Part shown: in pieces, positions 55,474 to 64,000 of the stretch | Layout: every line of letters begins with the position of its first letter | Numbering within the stretch: the first letter of the stretch is position 1 | NCBI GenBank assembly: GCA_013289585.1 | Contig: JABCZR010000011.1 | Location: 99,859 to 163,858, forward strand | Length of the DNA: 64,000 nucleotides | Origin: Acidobacteriota bacterium | GTDB taxonomy: Bacteria; Acidobacteriota; Terriglobia; Acidiferrales; UBA7541 | Direction: 5' to 3' | Notes under the pieces: generated by a model | Database searches by the model: none | What the model saw: only the letters and a program-made list of their open reading frames with translations | What the model was told of the DNA's origin: nothing | Position numbers and translations under genes: made by a program

Positions 55474-55629
55474 GTTTTGCACGGGCACTTCTCAACGATG
55501 GTTTGCTTATTTCGGCGCCGCATGGGGCTGGCACCCGCAGATACAGCTCATTGAACAATTGAGCGCAGCCTCCGCGAATGGTGTTTGACCCAAACCAGCT
55601 GTTGAGCCACAAGAGATACGTGCGCTACT

Positions 55630-56976
55630 GTGGCAGTGCACGCTGTTCCGGCGAGTGGGTCGCCGTCGAATCCTAGCGGCGAGTGGCTTGGGGGAAATGT
55701 GAAACGGAGTTTCTTACTAGTGCTGATGTTGGTATGCGCCACCGGCGCTGCCGCTCTTGGATACGCCTTCAAGCAGAGGCTGGCCACAACCGCGGAATTC
55801 GAGCGCCAGGTAAAGCTGGCCAAGGAAGAGGCGGCCCGCATCCGCGAAGAAGTGATCCTCCCCACGGAGAAGAAAGTTCCAGCGGGAGAAAATTTCGTCG
55901 CGGCCCTCCAGAAATTCGGCTTGAGCCCGGAAGAAGCGGCGAACGCCTCCGCGGCAGCCCAACGCACCTTTAATCTGCGCCAGGTGCGCGCGGGCAACAT
56001 GATTACCGTGGGGCGCTCGGTGGAAGGCACGCTGCGGGAGATCGACTACAAGATCGATCCCGACCGCATGCTGAAAATCGTTCCGGAGGACAGCGGATTC
56101 ACGGCGCAGATCAAAGAAATCCCTTCGAAAACGGAAATAGATGCAGTCGCCGGCCGCGTGGACGATTCACTGTTCAATGCCGTGGAAGATGCGGGTGAAT
56201 CGGCCGAGTTAGCGATGCGCCTGGCGCAGATTTTCGCATATGACCTAGATTTCTACACGGACCCACGCAAGGGCGACACATTCAGCATGGTGCTGGAAAA
56301 GAAAAAATATGCCAACGGGCAGACTGCCGGTTACGGAAGGATTCTCGCCGCCGAATACGAAAACGCGGGGAAAAAATACCAGGCTTTGCTCTTTCACGAT
56401 CCAACCGGACGGCCTGCGTATTACTCGGCCGATGGAAAGTCTTTGCAGAAGGCCTTTCTCCACTCGCCACTGAAATTCGGAGCGCCCGTGACTTCGCACT
56501 TTAGCAAGGCACGCTTCCATCCGATTCTGAAGATCTATCGCCCGCACATGGGGACGGATTACGGCGCGCCGGTGGGGACACCCGTGCAGACCATTGGAAG
56601 CGGCCGAGTGGTGTTTGCCGGCCGGAAGGGCGGCGAGGGCAACATGGTGCAGATCGCGCACTCCAACGGATATGAGACGATGTACCTCCATTTGTCGCGC
56701 ATGTTCGTGCATACGGGGGAACACGTCGAAATCGGGAAGACCATCGGCCTGGTAGGGAGCACTGGGCTATCCACGGGACCGCACCTCGACTTCCGCATCA
56801 TGGAGAAAGGGCAATACAAGAACTTTGAGAAGCTGGGACTGCCGCCATCCGATCCCGTTTCGAAGAAAAACATGCCGGAGTTTGCGGCACTGAGGGAGAG
56901 GTGGCTCCCAGTGCTAAAGAACCCGGGCGTTCTGCAGGCCAACGTCGTTCCTTCCGGCACCGTAGAAGCACATTAA
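55630..56976 (+). CDS. M23-family peptidoglycan endopeptidase (LytM domain), membrane-anchored
   Basis: 448 residues from GTG 55630. One N-terminal helix (FLLVLMLVCATGAAALGYAF) is followed by a coiled-coil stretch and an OapA/LysM-like region. The LytM domain occupies about 285-400: APVTSHFSKARFHPILKIYRPHMGTDYGAP (zinc His and Asp), ETMYLHLSRMF, and GLSTGPHLDFRIM. The last motif is HxD where most active members have HxH. It should cut peptide cross-links in the wall, or activate an amidase if inactive. Architecture is like MepM. Confidence 0.92.
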   Translation: MAVHAVPASGSPSNPSGEWLGGNVKRSFLLVLMLVCATGAAALGYAFKQRLATTAEFERQVKLAKEEAARIREEVILPTEKKVPAGENFVAALQKFGLSPEEAANASAAAQRTFNLRQVRAGNMITVGRSVEGTLREIDYKIDPDRMLKIVPEDSGFTAQIKEIPSKTEIDAVAGRVDDSLFNAVEDAGESAELAMRLAQIFAYDLDFYTDPRKGDTFSMVLEKKKYANGQTAGYGRILAAEYENAGKKYQALLFHDPTGRPAYYSADGKSLQKAFLHSPLKFGAPVTSHFSKARFHPILKIYRPHMGTDYGAPVGTPVQTIGSGRVVFAGRKGGEGNMVQIAHSNGYETMYLHLSRMFVHTGEHVEIGKTIGLVGSTGLSTGPHLDFRIMEKGQYKNFEKLGLPPSDPVSKKNMPEFAALRERWLPVLKNPGVLQANVVPSGTVEAH

Positions 56977-56983
56977 TAGTTGG

Positions 56984-57001
56984 AGAGGAGAAAGCTCCTC
57001 T
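56984..57001. terminator. hairpin between convergent genes
   Basis: AGAGGAG-AAAG-CTCCTCT lies between the M23 stop and the convergent phosphatase stop. There is no strong T run; it may act on both strands. Confidence 0.4.
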
Positions 57002-57031
57002 TCAGCTCTAAGCAAAGCAAAAGCGCAAGTT

Positions 57032-58399
57032 TCAATAGATAATCGGAAGTTTCGAAAAGTCGGAAGCCGATTCGTCCGTCACACGGAGGACGAGCAAAGT
57101 ACGATCGTCGTGCGGCGGATTTCCAACGCCGCCATGAAGGTCGGTAGCCCGAAGAATATGTTCCGCGATGGTGCCCGCGGAGTCTTCAGGAGAAAGCCCT
57201 GCGAGAACCTCTGCGAGACGTTCGGGCCCAAACTCCTCCTTATCGGCATTCTCCGATTCAAGAATGCCATCCGAAGCGAAGAGCGCAACGTCTCCCGGTT
57301 GCAGGTCAATGGTCATCTCGTCGTAGTCAGTTCCCGGGAGCAGGCCGAGCGGCACTCCTTCCAAACGGATCGGCTGAACCACGCCATCGCGAACGAGAAG
57401 GGGATAGGGCCCGCCGGCATTCGAAAGCGTAAGCCGACGTGTCGGCGCATCGTAGACGGCGAACAGCATGGCGATGAAGCGCGAGTCGAGCCGCGCGCCG
57501 AGAAGGCGCTGGTTCAGGAGCGCGAGCATCTCCGCCGGCGCGCCGTTGTGATCCACGACGATTTCGCGAACGGTGCCGATGGCCAGCGAAGCATAGAGCG
57601 CCGCCGCGGTTCCTTTACCGGAGACATCGCCGAGCGCGAACGCCAGCCGGCCTTTGCCATAGGGAAGAAAATCGTAAAAATCCCCGCCCAGTTCGCGCGC
57701 GGGGACGTACGCGGCCGCGAGATCGAGGCCCGGAATTTCGCGCGCGCCGGTCGGTAGAAGCTGCCGCTGGATTTCCCGTGCGGTGTCGAGTTCGTTGCGG
57801 AGCCGCTGCTCACTTTCGCGCGCCTCCTTGTAGAGACGGGCGTTTTCCAGCGCGATCGCCACATAAGAGCCCAGGGTGACGAGCATGCGTTCATGTTCCG
57901 CGGTGAAGGCGTGTGGAACAGTGCTCTCCAGGTCCATGACGCCGATGAGACGATCCCGCAAAAAAAGAGGAATGACGAGCTCGGAACGCGCTTCCACACC
58001 CGATTCGCAGAGGATGTAGCGCGGATCATCCCGGACGTCGTTGATCCGCAGGGCACGGCGTTGGCCCGCCGCGGTGCCCGTCAAGCCTTGATGGAGCGGC
58101 AACTGAAGACGAACGGGAATGGATTCGTCGCTGCGCATGGCAAATACGCTTTCCAGGAGCTGCGTCTGCTCGTTCCAGAGCATGACGCTGAAAGTTTGGT
58201 AGTTGACCAACTTCTTGACGCGCTGTGCCACACGGAGGAGAAGCTCTTCTCGCTCGAGGATGGAAGTAAGCTCACGACTCACCTCATACAAGAGCAGAAG
58301 CGTTTTGGCCTGCTCCGGATGCGAGAGAAAGAGACTCTGGGGTACAGGGTCGGCATCGCCCATGAGGGCGAAACCTGCGAGTTTTGAAGCATCTTCCAT
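57032..58399 (-). CDS. GAF-domain PP2C (SpoIIE/RsbU-type) serine phosphatase
   Basis: 455 residues. Residues 30-190 form a GAF domain (REELLLRVAQRVKKLVNYQTFSVMLWNE, LVIPLFLRDRLIGVMDLES). A coiled linker (REIQRQLLP) leads to the phosphatase: YVPARELGGDFYDFLPYG, FALGDVSGKGTAAALYASL, LSNAGGPYPLLVRDG, ALFASDGILESEN, HDDRTLLVLRV. The Asp residues for two metals are in place. Such enzymes dephosphorylate STAS antagonists; the STAS protein at 28260-28631 is a possible substrate, though distant. Confidence 0.93.
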   Translation of the reverse strand: MEDASKLAGFALMGDADPVPQSLFLSHPEQAKTLLLLYEVSRELTSILEREELLLRVAQRVKKLVNYQTFSVMLWNEQTQLLESVFAMRSDESIPVRLQLPLHQGLTGTAAGQRRALRINDVRDDPRYILCESGVEARSELVIPLFLRDRLIGVMDLESTVPHAFTAEHERMLVTLGSYVAIALENARLYKEARESEQRLRNELDTAREIQRQLLPTGAREIPGLDLAAAYVPARELGGDFYDFLPYGKGRLAFALGDVSGKGTAAALYASLAIGTVREIVVDHNGAPAEMLALLNQRLLGARLDSRFIAMLFAVYDAPTRRLTLSNAGGPYPLLVRDGVVQPIRLEGVPLGLLPGTDYDEMTIDLQPGDVALFASDGILESENADKEEFGPERLAEVLAGLSPEDSAGTIAEHILRATDLHGGVGNPPHDDRTLLVLRVTDESASDFSKLPIIY

Positions 58400-58499
58400 G
58401 ACCGGGATACTCCGCGGTTGCCTCTATTGGATGTAACAGAACGGCGGAGGTTTCACAATTTAATTTGAGAGGAGTTTCTGAAGAATCGAGCATGCGCGA

Positions 58500-59186
58500 T
58501 TACCTGGGGGCCCGTTTTTGAAAAAGCGATTTACTGCAGCCCTCCAGCGAAAGAAGTTCCGGCTCATCCAGTCCATATCGTTTCAGCGCCGTCCGGTAGC
58601 CTTTCCAATTGAAAGGCCGATGGCGCTTCGCCATGGTCCGGAAGCAGCGGTCGAAGAAGTAGAAGCCGATGCCGAAGTTGGTGTCCATTAAACCCTGCGG
58701 GTCCACGCTCCGGTGATGGATATCGTGCATCCTTCGCGCCTTCAAGAACCAAGTTCGCAGAAGTGGAACCCTGGTCATCCAGAAATCCTCGATGTGCATA
58801 CGGTCGTGCAGGTAGCTGAACATCAGGATGGGCCAGGCAAGCAGCGTGCAGAGCGCGAGAGCCTGATATACCAGCGGAACGCCGAGCAACGCCATCACTC
58901 CCCAGCAGAAGAAGAGAATAATCGCGGATGGCGCCAGCCATTCGAGCCCGACATTGCCCACCGAGAAGCGGCTGTCGGTCGCATCGTGATAATCCACGGC
59001 GCGCATGGGTTGCTGGGGGCCATAGATCAGAAAATGGTGGATCAAATGGCCTCGGCTGAGGGCTGGGATTTTGTCGCTATGCAGCAGGCGGTGCAGCCAG
59101 TAACCGGCAAGCTCCGCGACGACGATGGAGTCCAGCAGCGTCGCGACGACTCCTACGAAAGTCACATGTAGGTATTTGTAGAACAT
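58500..59186 (-). CDS. sterol desaturase / fatty acid hydroxylase superfamily membrane protein
   Basis: 228 residues with four membrane helices and the His-box pattern for a di-iron site: HRLLH, HLIHH, HDRMH and HDIHH. It would oxidise a lipid chain or ring using oxygen. Substrate unknown (hopanoid, carotenoid or fatty acid). Single gene. Confidence 0.88.
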   Translation of the reverse strand: MFYKYLHVTFVGVVATLLDSIVVAELAGYWLHRLLHSDKIPALSRGHLIHHFLIYGPQQPMRAVDYHDATDSRFSVGNVGLEWLAPSAIILFFCWGVMALLGVPLVYQALALCTLLAWPILMFSYLHDRMHIEDFWMTRVPLLRTWFLKARRMHDIHHRSVDPQGLMDTNFGIGFYFFDRCFRTMAKRHRPFNWKGYRTALKRYGLDEPELLSLEGCSKSLFQKRAPR

Positions 59187-59503
59187 TGCGCAGGCCTCAT
59201 AGTTTTCCGGAATTTTTCGTCCGGTGAGATGACCCTACGCAGTGCCGAAAGGAAGCTCAAGCGACAAGGAACGCCAAGGTGCGGGGAGGGGCGGTATGTC
59301 GCACAATGTCGCGGCAGATTGTTCTTGGGGAATTGAAATTAAAGGACTTACGGGACAGAGGAGGCGTCGCGTCGGTTACAGCAGATAAGTTACGAAGGCC
59401 TCGGGGGAAGAAATCACGCTGGCAAAAGAAAAAGCGCCACGCCCTGTCGGTGGTGGTGCCCTTCCAAATTCTCGCAGAACCTGATTCGTGGCCGGATAGA
59501 AAG
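59187..59503. other. 317-bp gap, no gene seen
   Basis: No convincing frame or RNA was seen between the hydroxylase start and the korB stop. The forward frame starting near 59279 continues through korB antisense and has no protein character. Confidence 0.5.
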
Positions 59504-60535
59504 CTACTTCACTTCCCAGGTGTCGCCGGCACGCAAAAGCTTGCTCAAGTCGCCGCGGCCGCGTTTGGCGATGACATTCTGGACCTGCTGATTCATTACG
59601 TCTTCGTAGCGCGGCACGTTGCCCCAGGCGCGGAAAACGCCGATGGGCGTGGGGAAATCCGTCATGTGCTCCATGTGCGAAAGCTGGAAAGCGTAGGAAG
59701 GCCGGGGGTGGTGCATATCGTGAACGACCAGGTCAGACTCGGTGATGCCGTTTCCAAGTTGCACAACTTCGAAGTCGCCATCCGGCTTGCGACGAATCCC
59801 TTTGTCACGGTTCTTTCCGAAGACGAGGGGCTTGCCGTGTTCGAGCTGGAGGACGTGCTCGCTGCGGGCGTCGCGGTCGGTGAGTGAGAACCACGCGCCG
59901 TCGTTAAAGATATTGCAGTTCTGCAGAATTTCGACGTAAGCGGAACCCTTGTGCGCGGCTGCGTGCTTCAGAGTATCTTTCAGGTGGCCCTGAAAAACGT
60001 CAACGGAGCGCGCTACAAACGTGGCCTCGGATCCGATCGCCAGCGAAACGGGATTGAACGGCCGGTCCAAAGAGCCAAACGGCGTCGATTTGGCTTTCTT
60101 GTTGAGCTCCGAAGTCGGCGAGTACTGGCCTTTCGTAAGTCCGTAGATTTTGTTGTTAAACAGCAGCACCTTGATACCGACATTCCTGCGGAGCATGTGG
60201 ATGGTGTGGTTGCCGCCGATCGAAAGTGCATCTCCATCGCCGGTGGCGACCCAGACTTCCAGCTCAGGACGAATGGCTTTGATGCCGGTGGCCACCGCGG
60301 GTGCGCGGCCGTGGATGGTGTGGAAGCCAAAAGTGTTCATGTAATAGGGGAAGCGGCTGGAACAGCCGATGCCGGAAACGATTACGAAATTTTCGCGTTT
60401 GATGCCGAGCTCGGGGAAAACGGCCTGGACCGCGGAGAGAATCGCGTAGTCGCCGCATCCCGGGCACCAGCGGACTTCCTGGTCGGTCTGAAAGTCCTTT
60501 TTCGTCAGAGGCGGCGGCAGCGTTGCTGTTCCCAT
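59504..60535 (-). CDS. korB: 2-oxoacid:ferredoxin oxidoreductase, beta subunit (KorB type)
   Basis: 343 residues. EVRWCPGCGDYAIL supplies cluster cysteines. The thiamine-diphosphate motif is WVATGDGDALSIGGNH ... LLFNNKIYGLTKGQYSPTS. With the alpha subunit encoded 11 bp upstream it converts 2-oxoglutarate (or a related 2-oxoacid) plus CoA to succinyl-CoA, reducing ferredoxin. The two-subunit KorAB arrangement is typical of aerobic Acidobacteriota and actinobacteria. 2-Oxoglutarate is the most likely substrate. Confidence 0.93.
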   Translation of the reverse strand: MGTATLPPPLTKKDFQTDQEVRWCPGCGDYAILSAVQAVFPELGIKRENFVIVSGIGCSSRFPYYMNTFGFHTIHGRAPAVATGIKAIRPELEVWVATGDGDALSIGGNHTIHMLRRNVGIKVLLFNNKIYGLTKGQYSPTSELNKKAKSTPFGSLDRPFNPVSLAIGSEATFVARSVDVFQGHLKDTLKHAAAHKGSAYVEILQNCNIFNDGAWFSLTDRDARSEHVLQLEHGKPLVFGKNRDKGIRRKPDGDFEVVQLGNGITESDLVVHDMHHPRPSYAFQLSHMEHMTDFPTPIGVFRAWGNVPRYEDVMNQQVQNVIAKRGRGDLSKLLRAGDTWEVK

Positions 60536-60546
60536 GTTCGATTCTC

Positions 60547-62406
60547 CTAGAGGCCCAACATCTCTTCGATTTTTTGTTCGAGTTCGGCTTGCTTGAACGG
60601 GCGGCCCTGAATTTTGTTGAGGCCCACGGCGTCTACGAGATACTTCGCGCGCAGAACCCAGAGGAGCTGGCCCATGTTGAGCTCGGGGACGAGGATTCTC
60701 TTATAGCGTTTGAAAATGTCGCCCAGATTTGAAGGGAGCGGGTTGAGATAACGCAGGTGCAAATGGCCGATTTTCCGGCCCTTGGCGCGCTGGGCCTTGA
60801 GCGCGGAGGTGATGGATCCGGCCGTCGAGCCCCAGCCCACAATCAACAAATCGCCTTCCGGATCACCGGCCGGCAGTTCATTCGGGATTTCCTGCGCGAC
60901 CGCCGCAACCTTCGCGGCGCGGATGCGCACCATGTTTTCGTGGTTTAGCGGTTCGTAATTGATATTCCCGGTGGGGTCCTGCTTCTCAAGGCCGCCGATG
61001 CGATGTTCGAGTCCGGCCGTTCCGGGAACGGCCCATGGCCGTGCGAGAGTCTGCGGGTCGCGGCGGTAGGGTTGGAAGCCGATGGGATCGGTCGCAAATG
61101 TCACGGGAAAATCCGGAATGTCACTCAACTCCGGAATTCTCCAAGGTTCCGCGCCGTTAGCCAGGTAACCGTCGGAAAGAATGATGACCGGCACCATGTA
61201 CTTAATCGCGATGCGGCTCGCTTCGATAGCGACCCAGAAGCAATCCGCGGGAGTCGAGGCGGCGAGCACGGGAATTGGCGCTTCCGAGTTGCGGCCAAAG
61301 AGGGCTTGCAATAAATCAGCCTGCTCCGTCTTCGTCGGCAAGCCAGTCGAGGGCCCACCACGCTGGATGTCGCAAATGACGAGTGGAATCTCCACGGCCA
61401 CTGCAAGTCCCATGGCTTCCGTCTTCAGAGCCATTCCCGGGCCGGAGGTGGTGGTGATGGCCAGCGCACCGGCATAGGCAGCGCCGATGGCCGACGTCAC
61501 CGCGGCGATTTCATCTTCGGCCTGGAAGGTCATCACGCCGAAGTCTTTGTACTGGGAGAGCTCGTGCAAAATGTCCGAAGCGGGAGTGATCGGGTAACTG
61601 CCCTGGAAAAGTGTGAGACCAGATTTCTGCGACGCGGTCACAAACCCCAGCGCCAGCGCCTGATTGCCGCTCATGCTGCGATACAAACCTGGCGTGAGCT
61701 GGGCCGGCGGAATTTCATAACTGATCTGAAACGCTTCCGTCGCTTCGCAGTACGAGTAGCCGCCTTTGAGCGCGAGCTTATTGGCCTCGATAAGCAGCGG
61801 CTTATTTTTGAACTTGTCTTCGATCCAGCGAACGGTCGGCTCCATCGAGCGGTTGTAGAGCCAGTAGCACATGCCCAGGGCGAAGAAGTTTTTGCAGCGA
61901 TCCATGGACTTTGCGTCGAGGCCGAGATGCTCCAGCGAACGCCGTGTCAGCCGTTCGAGCTCCACGGGGAAGAGCCGGAACTTGTCCAGCGAATGATCTT
62001 CCAGCGCATTCGAAGTCACCTGCGCCTTGCGGAGATCGTTTTCCGTGAAGCTGTCGCTGTTGACGATCAGGATGCCGTTGGCTTTCAGGTCGGCTACGTT
62101 GACCTTCAAGGCGGCCGGGTTCATGGCGATCAGCACGTCGATGGCGTCGCCCGGCGTGTGTACTTCGTTCGAAGAGAAGTGCAACTGGAATCCGCTGACA
62201 CCGGGAATGGTTCCCGCAGGGGCGCGAATCTCGGCGGGGTAGTCCGGGAAGGTAGCGATGTCGTTGCCGTAGAGCGCAGCGGTATTTGTGAACTGGTTGC
62301 CGGTGATCTGCATGCCGTCGCCGGAGTCGCCCGCGAAGCGAATGACCGCCTGGTCGATGACTTCGCGCTTGTGCTTTACCGGTGGAATTTCTGCGAGTGT
62401 AGACAT
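60547..62406 (-). CDS. korA: 2-oxoacid:ferredoxin oxidoreductase, fused gamma-alpha subunit (KorA type)
   Basis: 619 residues from the ATG at 62406 (MSTLAEIPPVKHKREVIDQ); the frame is open upstream but not protein-like. The N-terminal 200 residues are the gamma part (VIRFAGDSGDGMQITGNQFTN). The remainder is alpha: YPITPASDILHELSQY, FQAEDEIAAVTSAIGAAYAGALAITTTSGPGMALKTEA, IQRGGPSTGLPTKTEQADLLQALFGRN. Same operon as korB. Confidence 0.95.
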   Translation of the reverse strand: MSTLAEIPPVKHKREVIDQAVIRFAGDSGDGMQITGNQFTNTAALYGNDIATFPDYPAEIRAPAGTIPGVSGFQLHFSSNEVHTPGDAIDVLIAMNPAALKVNVADLKANGILIVNSDSFTENDLRKAQVTSNALEDHSLDKFRLFPVELERLTRRSLEHLGLDAKSMDRCKNFFALGMCYWLYNRSMEPTVRWIEDKFKNKPLLIEANKLALKGGYSYCEATEAFQISYEIPPAQLTPGLYRSMSGNQALALGFVTASQKSGLTLFQGSYPITPASDILHELSQYKDFGVMTFQAEDEIAAVTSAIGAAYAGALAITTTSGPGMALKTEAMGLAVAVEIPLVICDIQRGGPSTGLPTKTEQADLLQALFGRNSEAPIPVLAASTPADCFWVAIEASRIAIKYMVPVIILSDGYLANGAEPWRIPELSDIPDFPVTFATDPIGFQPYRRDPQTLARPWAVPGTAGLEHRIGGLEKQDPTGNINYEPLNHENMVRIRAAKVAAVAQEIPNELPAGDPEGDLLIVGWGSTAGSITSALKAQRAKGRKIGHLHLRYLNPLPSNLGDIFKRYKRILVPELNMGQLLWVLRAKYLVDAVGLNKIQGRPFKQAELEQKIEEMLGL

Positions 62407-63002
62407 GCTTGTCCGAACCCTCCCCTGATCGATGAACTCCCCAACTTCCCCCAGGGGAGCGCGGCTCCATTCAAGAAGATGAGGCGGTGCGGTGAAAGGA
62501 TGGCTTCGAAAGCAGCCCGCCAAGAGCCGACATCCAGAGGATATCATACCGGTGCGTGCACGGTGATGAGAGAGGCAGTTGAGCGACAATGTGTTCAACT
62601 GGAAAGCCTGTAAATGGTGTTTTCTCCTGGAGATCAGCGGCGACACTGGACAGAGAGGAAAGATAATACGGAGTGCCGGGAAGAATGCAGAGTCAACTTC
62701 GCGATAGGGTGCACGCGACATGCCCGGAAAAGGTAGCGGGTCAGGTTCGGATAAGTGCGTTTACCAGGACTGGCCTTCTGTGCCTGCAGGATTGAGGATT
62801 AAGGGTTTTGGTAGAACGGCTACGTCTCCATCCGCTCCCTCGAAGAACCCAACCACGAGTGGGAGCACTCGACCGCGCCCGCGAAAAACTTCTCACGAAA
62901 TAGTATTTTCGGCTAGACTCAGGGGCACAAGTTTCAAATCCGCGCTCCCGGGCAGGCAGATTGGAAGTCGTACTTGGAGTGGATTGGGGAGACGCGTTAG
63001 CG
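62407..63002. other. 596-bp divergent gap between korA and the peroxiredoxin-like gene
   Basis: No gene is recognised. A CCCCTG / CAGGGG dyad at about 62422-62457 lies in the korA leader. TATGAT on the minus strand near 62545 and TAATAC on the plus strand near 62665 are weak -10 candidates. A forward frame from 62720 has no protein character. Confidence 0.5.
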
Positions 63003-63851
63003 ATGAAACGAAACTGGAACTGGGCAGTGTGGACCGGCGCGTCGCTGGTTTTCCTGGGAGTGATTAGCTATCCGCTGTTCTTCGTTCGCTTCCCGGCGCT
63101 TCGCGATTTTCCGTGGGCGAACCTGCCGATGATCGCGCTCGGGTTGGTGCTGCTTGCCTTGGGGCTTGTGCGCGCATTCCGGCATTCGGACCTGTTTCGC
63201 GGCAAAATTTTCGGCAGTGTCCTCGCGGTGCTAGCGTTGGCATTCAGCGGATTTTTCCTCTACGGCATTTTTATCGGCGCGCGGCATGTGCTACCCGCTT
63301 CGTACGGCGCGCCGCAGGTAGGCCAGACGGCTCCGGATTTTACGCTGCCGGATTCGCAGAACAACCCAGTGAGTTTAACGGGTGCGTTGAATTCTCCGTT
63401 CACTCCAGAGAGTACAACCCGCGCCGCGACGAGCGCGGCCAAGGCAGCCGGCGTGATTTTGATTTTCTACCGTGGATATTGGTGACCTTTCTGCAACTCC
63501 GAGTTACGGAGTTTCGAGCAGGCGCTGCCGGAATTCGATGCAAGGAAAATTCGAGTGATGGCCATCAGTGTGGATTCTCCCGAGGATTCCGAAAACCTGC
63601 GTCGGTCGCAGGGCTACACGTTTCCGATTCTTTCGGATGCACAGGAGGACGTGATTCGGAGGTGGGATCTGGTGCACCTTCACGGCCGGCGCGACGGTGC
63701 AGACATCTCGCGACCAGCGGAATTCCTTATCGATCCGTCGGGGAAGGTGCGCTGGGTGAATCTTACGGAAGATTTCGTGGTCCGCGCCCGGCCAGAAGAG
63801 GCGCTCGCAGCGTTTGACGCGATGAATAAACCATCGCGGTCCGAACAATAG
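63003..63851 (+). CDS. membrane-anchored peroxiredoxin-like selenoprotein (in-frame TGA read as selenocysteine)
   Basis: 282 residues from the ATG at 63003 if TGA at 63483-63485 is read as Sec (residue 161). Three membrane helices fill residues 8-92 (SLVFLGVISYPLFFVRF; MIALGLVLLALGLV; SVLAVLALAFSGFFLYG). A thioredoxin/AhpC-TSA fold follows: GQTAPDFTLPDSQ, ILIFYRGYW-U-PFCNSELRSFEQALPEF, VMAISVDSPEDSENLRR, YTFPILSD, AEFLIDPSGKVRWV. The usual sequence at this point is RGxWCPxC, so TGA replaces exactly the first redox Cys, leaving a UxxC motif. The frame stays open on both sides. A hairpin follows the TGA. Probable role: thiol or peroxide redox chemistry outside the inner membrane. Confidence 0.85.
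63491..63521 (+). promoter_or_regulatory. bacterial SECIS-like hairpin
   Basis: AACTCCG (63495-63501), loop AGTTA, CGGAGTT (63507-63513) form a perfect 7-bp stem. CTGC and GCAG outside extend it across a 4-base bulge. The loop contains GU, with its G 18 bases after the TGA, in the spacing range known for bacterial SECIS elements read by SelB. Confidence 0.75.
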
Positions 63852-64000
63852 TGGTCTAGGATTCTATTCTCAAATTCCAGAGTCCGATTTGCTTGCCCGG
63901 TCAACTCCCGATTAGTTCTATAAAAGGGGAAGTCAAGAAAAAACACATCTCCTTCGGCCGGACTTTTTCTTGCTTCTCAGCCCACTTGATCGAGCGCGAT
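63852..64000. other. right end of window, no gene; inverted repeat
   Basis: CAAGAAAAA (63934-63942) and TTTTTCTTG (63964-63972) form a 9-bp inverted repeat with 21-bp loop, which may be a weak terminator after the selenoprotein gene. No frame or RNA is recognised. Confidence 0.4.

Noticed and set aside
59279..59887. Forward frame of 202 codons antisense to korB
   Set aside because: Shadow of korB; no domain or ribosome site.
61564..62613. Forward frame of 349 codons antisense to korA
   Set aside because: Mirror of a conserved gene; no independent support.
62720..63067. Forward frame of 115 codons upstream of the selenoprotein
   Set aside because: Ser/Arg/Pro-rich without structure, overlaps the true start in another frame.
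63483..63485. TGA as a plain stop making two genes or a pseudogene
   Set aside because: The frame and domain continue without any other lesion, the codon is the redox cysteine, and a SECIS-like hairpin follows; selenocysteine explains all of this better.

Overview
The window looks like a chromosomal contig from an Acidobacteriota bacterium, probably class Terriglobia. This is an inference from family content: three VWFA-related acidobacterial proteins (TIGR03436 type), an M56 peptidase fused to a TIGR03435 (DUF3738) domain, several DinB/DUF1572 proteins, paired Gly-rich TonB-type proteins and a Ser/Thr kinase with a TolB-like propeller. No tRNA, rRNA, CRISPR array or insertion sequence was recognised.

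Layout. 1-5.7 kb is host DNA: a TerC-type membrane protein with a C-terminal VOC-like extension (cut by the window edge), a secreted protein, dps, a small membrane protein and two TonB-family proteins. About 5.80-21.55 kb is an integrated element of about 15.7 kb. It is bounded by a 12-bp direct repeat and carries internal 14-bp arm-like repeats at both ends. It holds a tyrosine integrase, a primase/helicase-like replication protein followed by a cluster of CTATACGG repeats (candidate origin), a P27-type terminase small subunit, an HNH nuclease and small unknown genes, with no capsid or tail genes. That composition suggests a phage satellite or replicating integrative element. Its cargo includes a tightly coupled SIR2-like + AIPR gene pair (candidate anti-phage system) and a BlaI/M56 regulatory pair. 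A small repeat-bounded module at its left end carries a Rap1a-like protein.

21.6-44 kb is host DNA: ileS-lspA, a STAS / degenerate-REC-HATPase partner-switch pair, rluD, three VWA proteins and a Ser/Thr kinase, a UvrD-like helicase-nuclease, two DinB-fold proteins, a thiolase, and an ECF sigma / anti-sigma pair. 44-51.7 kb is more accessory: an acidobacterial protein whose 3' half is built from REP-like sequence, a PKD protein, an HTH regulator with two membrane proteins under a palindromic operator, zinc-ribbon paralogues, a 3-hydroxyacyl-CoA dehydrogenase and a DUF433 antitoxin with a truncated toxin. 51.9-64 kb holds recA (with a clear terminator), a methyltransferase, a penicillin-binding-like transpeptidase, an M23 peptidase, a GAF-PP2C phosphatase, a fatty acid hydroxylase, korAB, and a membrane-anchored peroxiredoxin-like gene.

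The most notable single signal is that last gene. An in-frame TGA lies exactly at the redox-active cysteine (UPFC), with a 7-bp hairpin starting 9 nt after it. The two halves are best read as one selenoprotein. The other main signals are the SIR2-AIPR pair inside the putative satellite, the repeat cluster behind its replication gene, and the TerC-VOC fusion.
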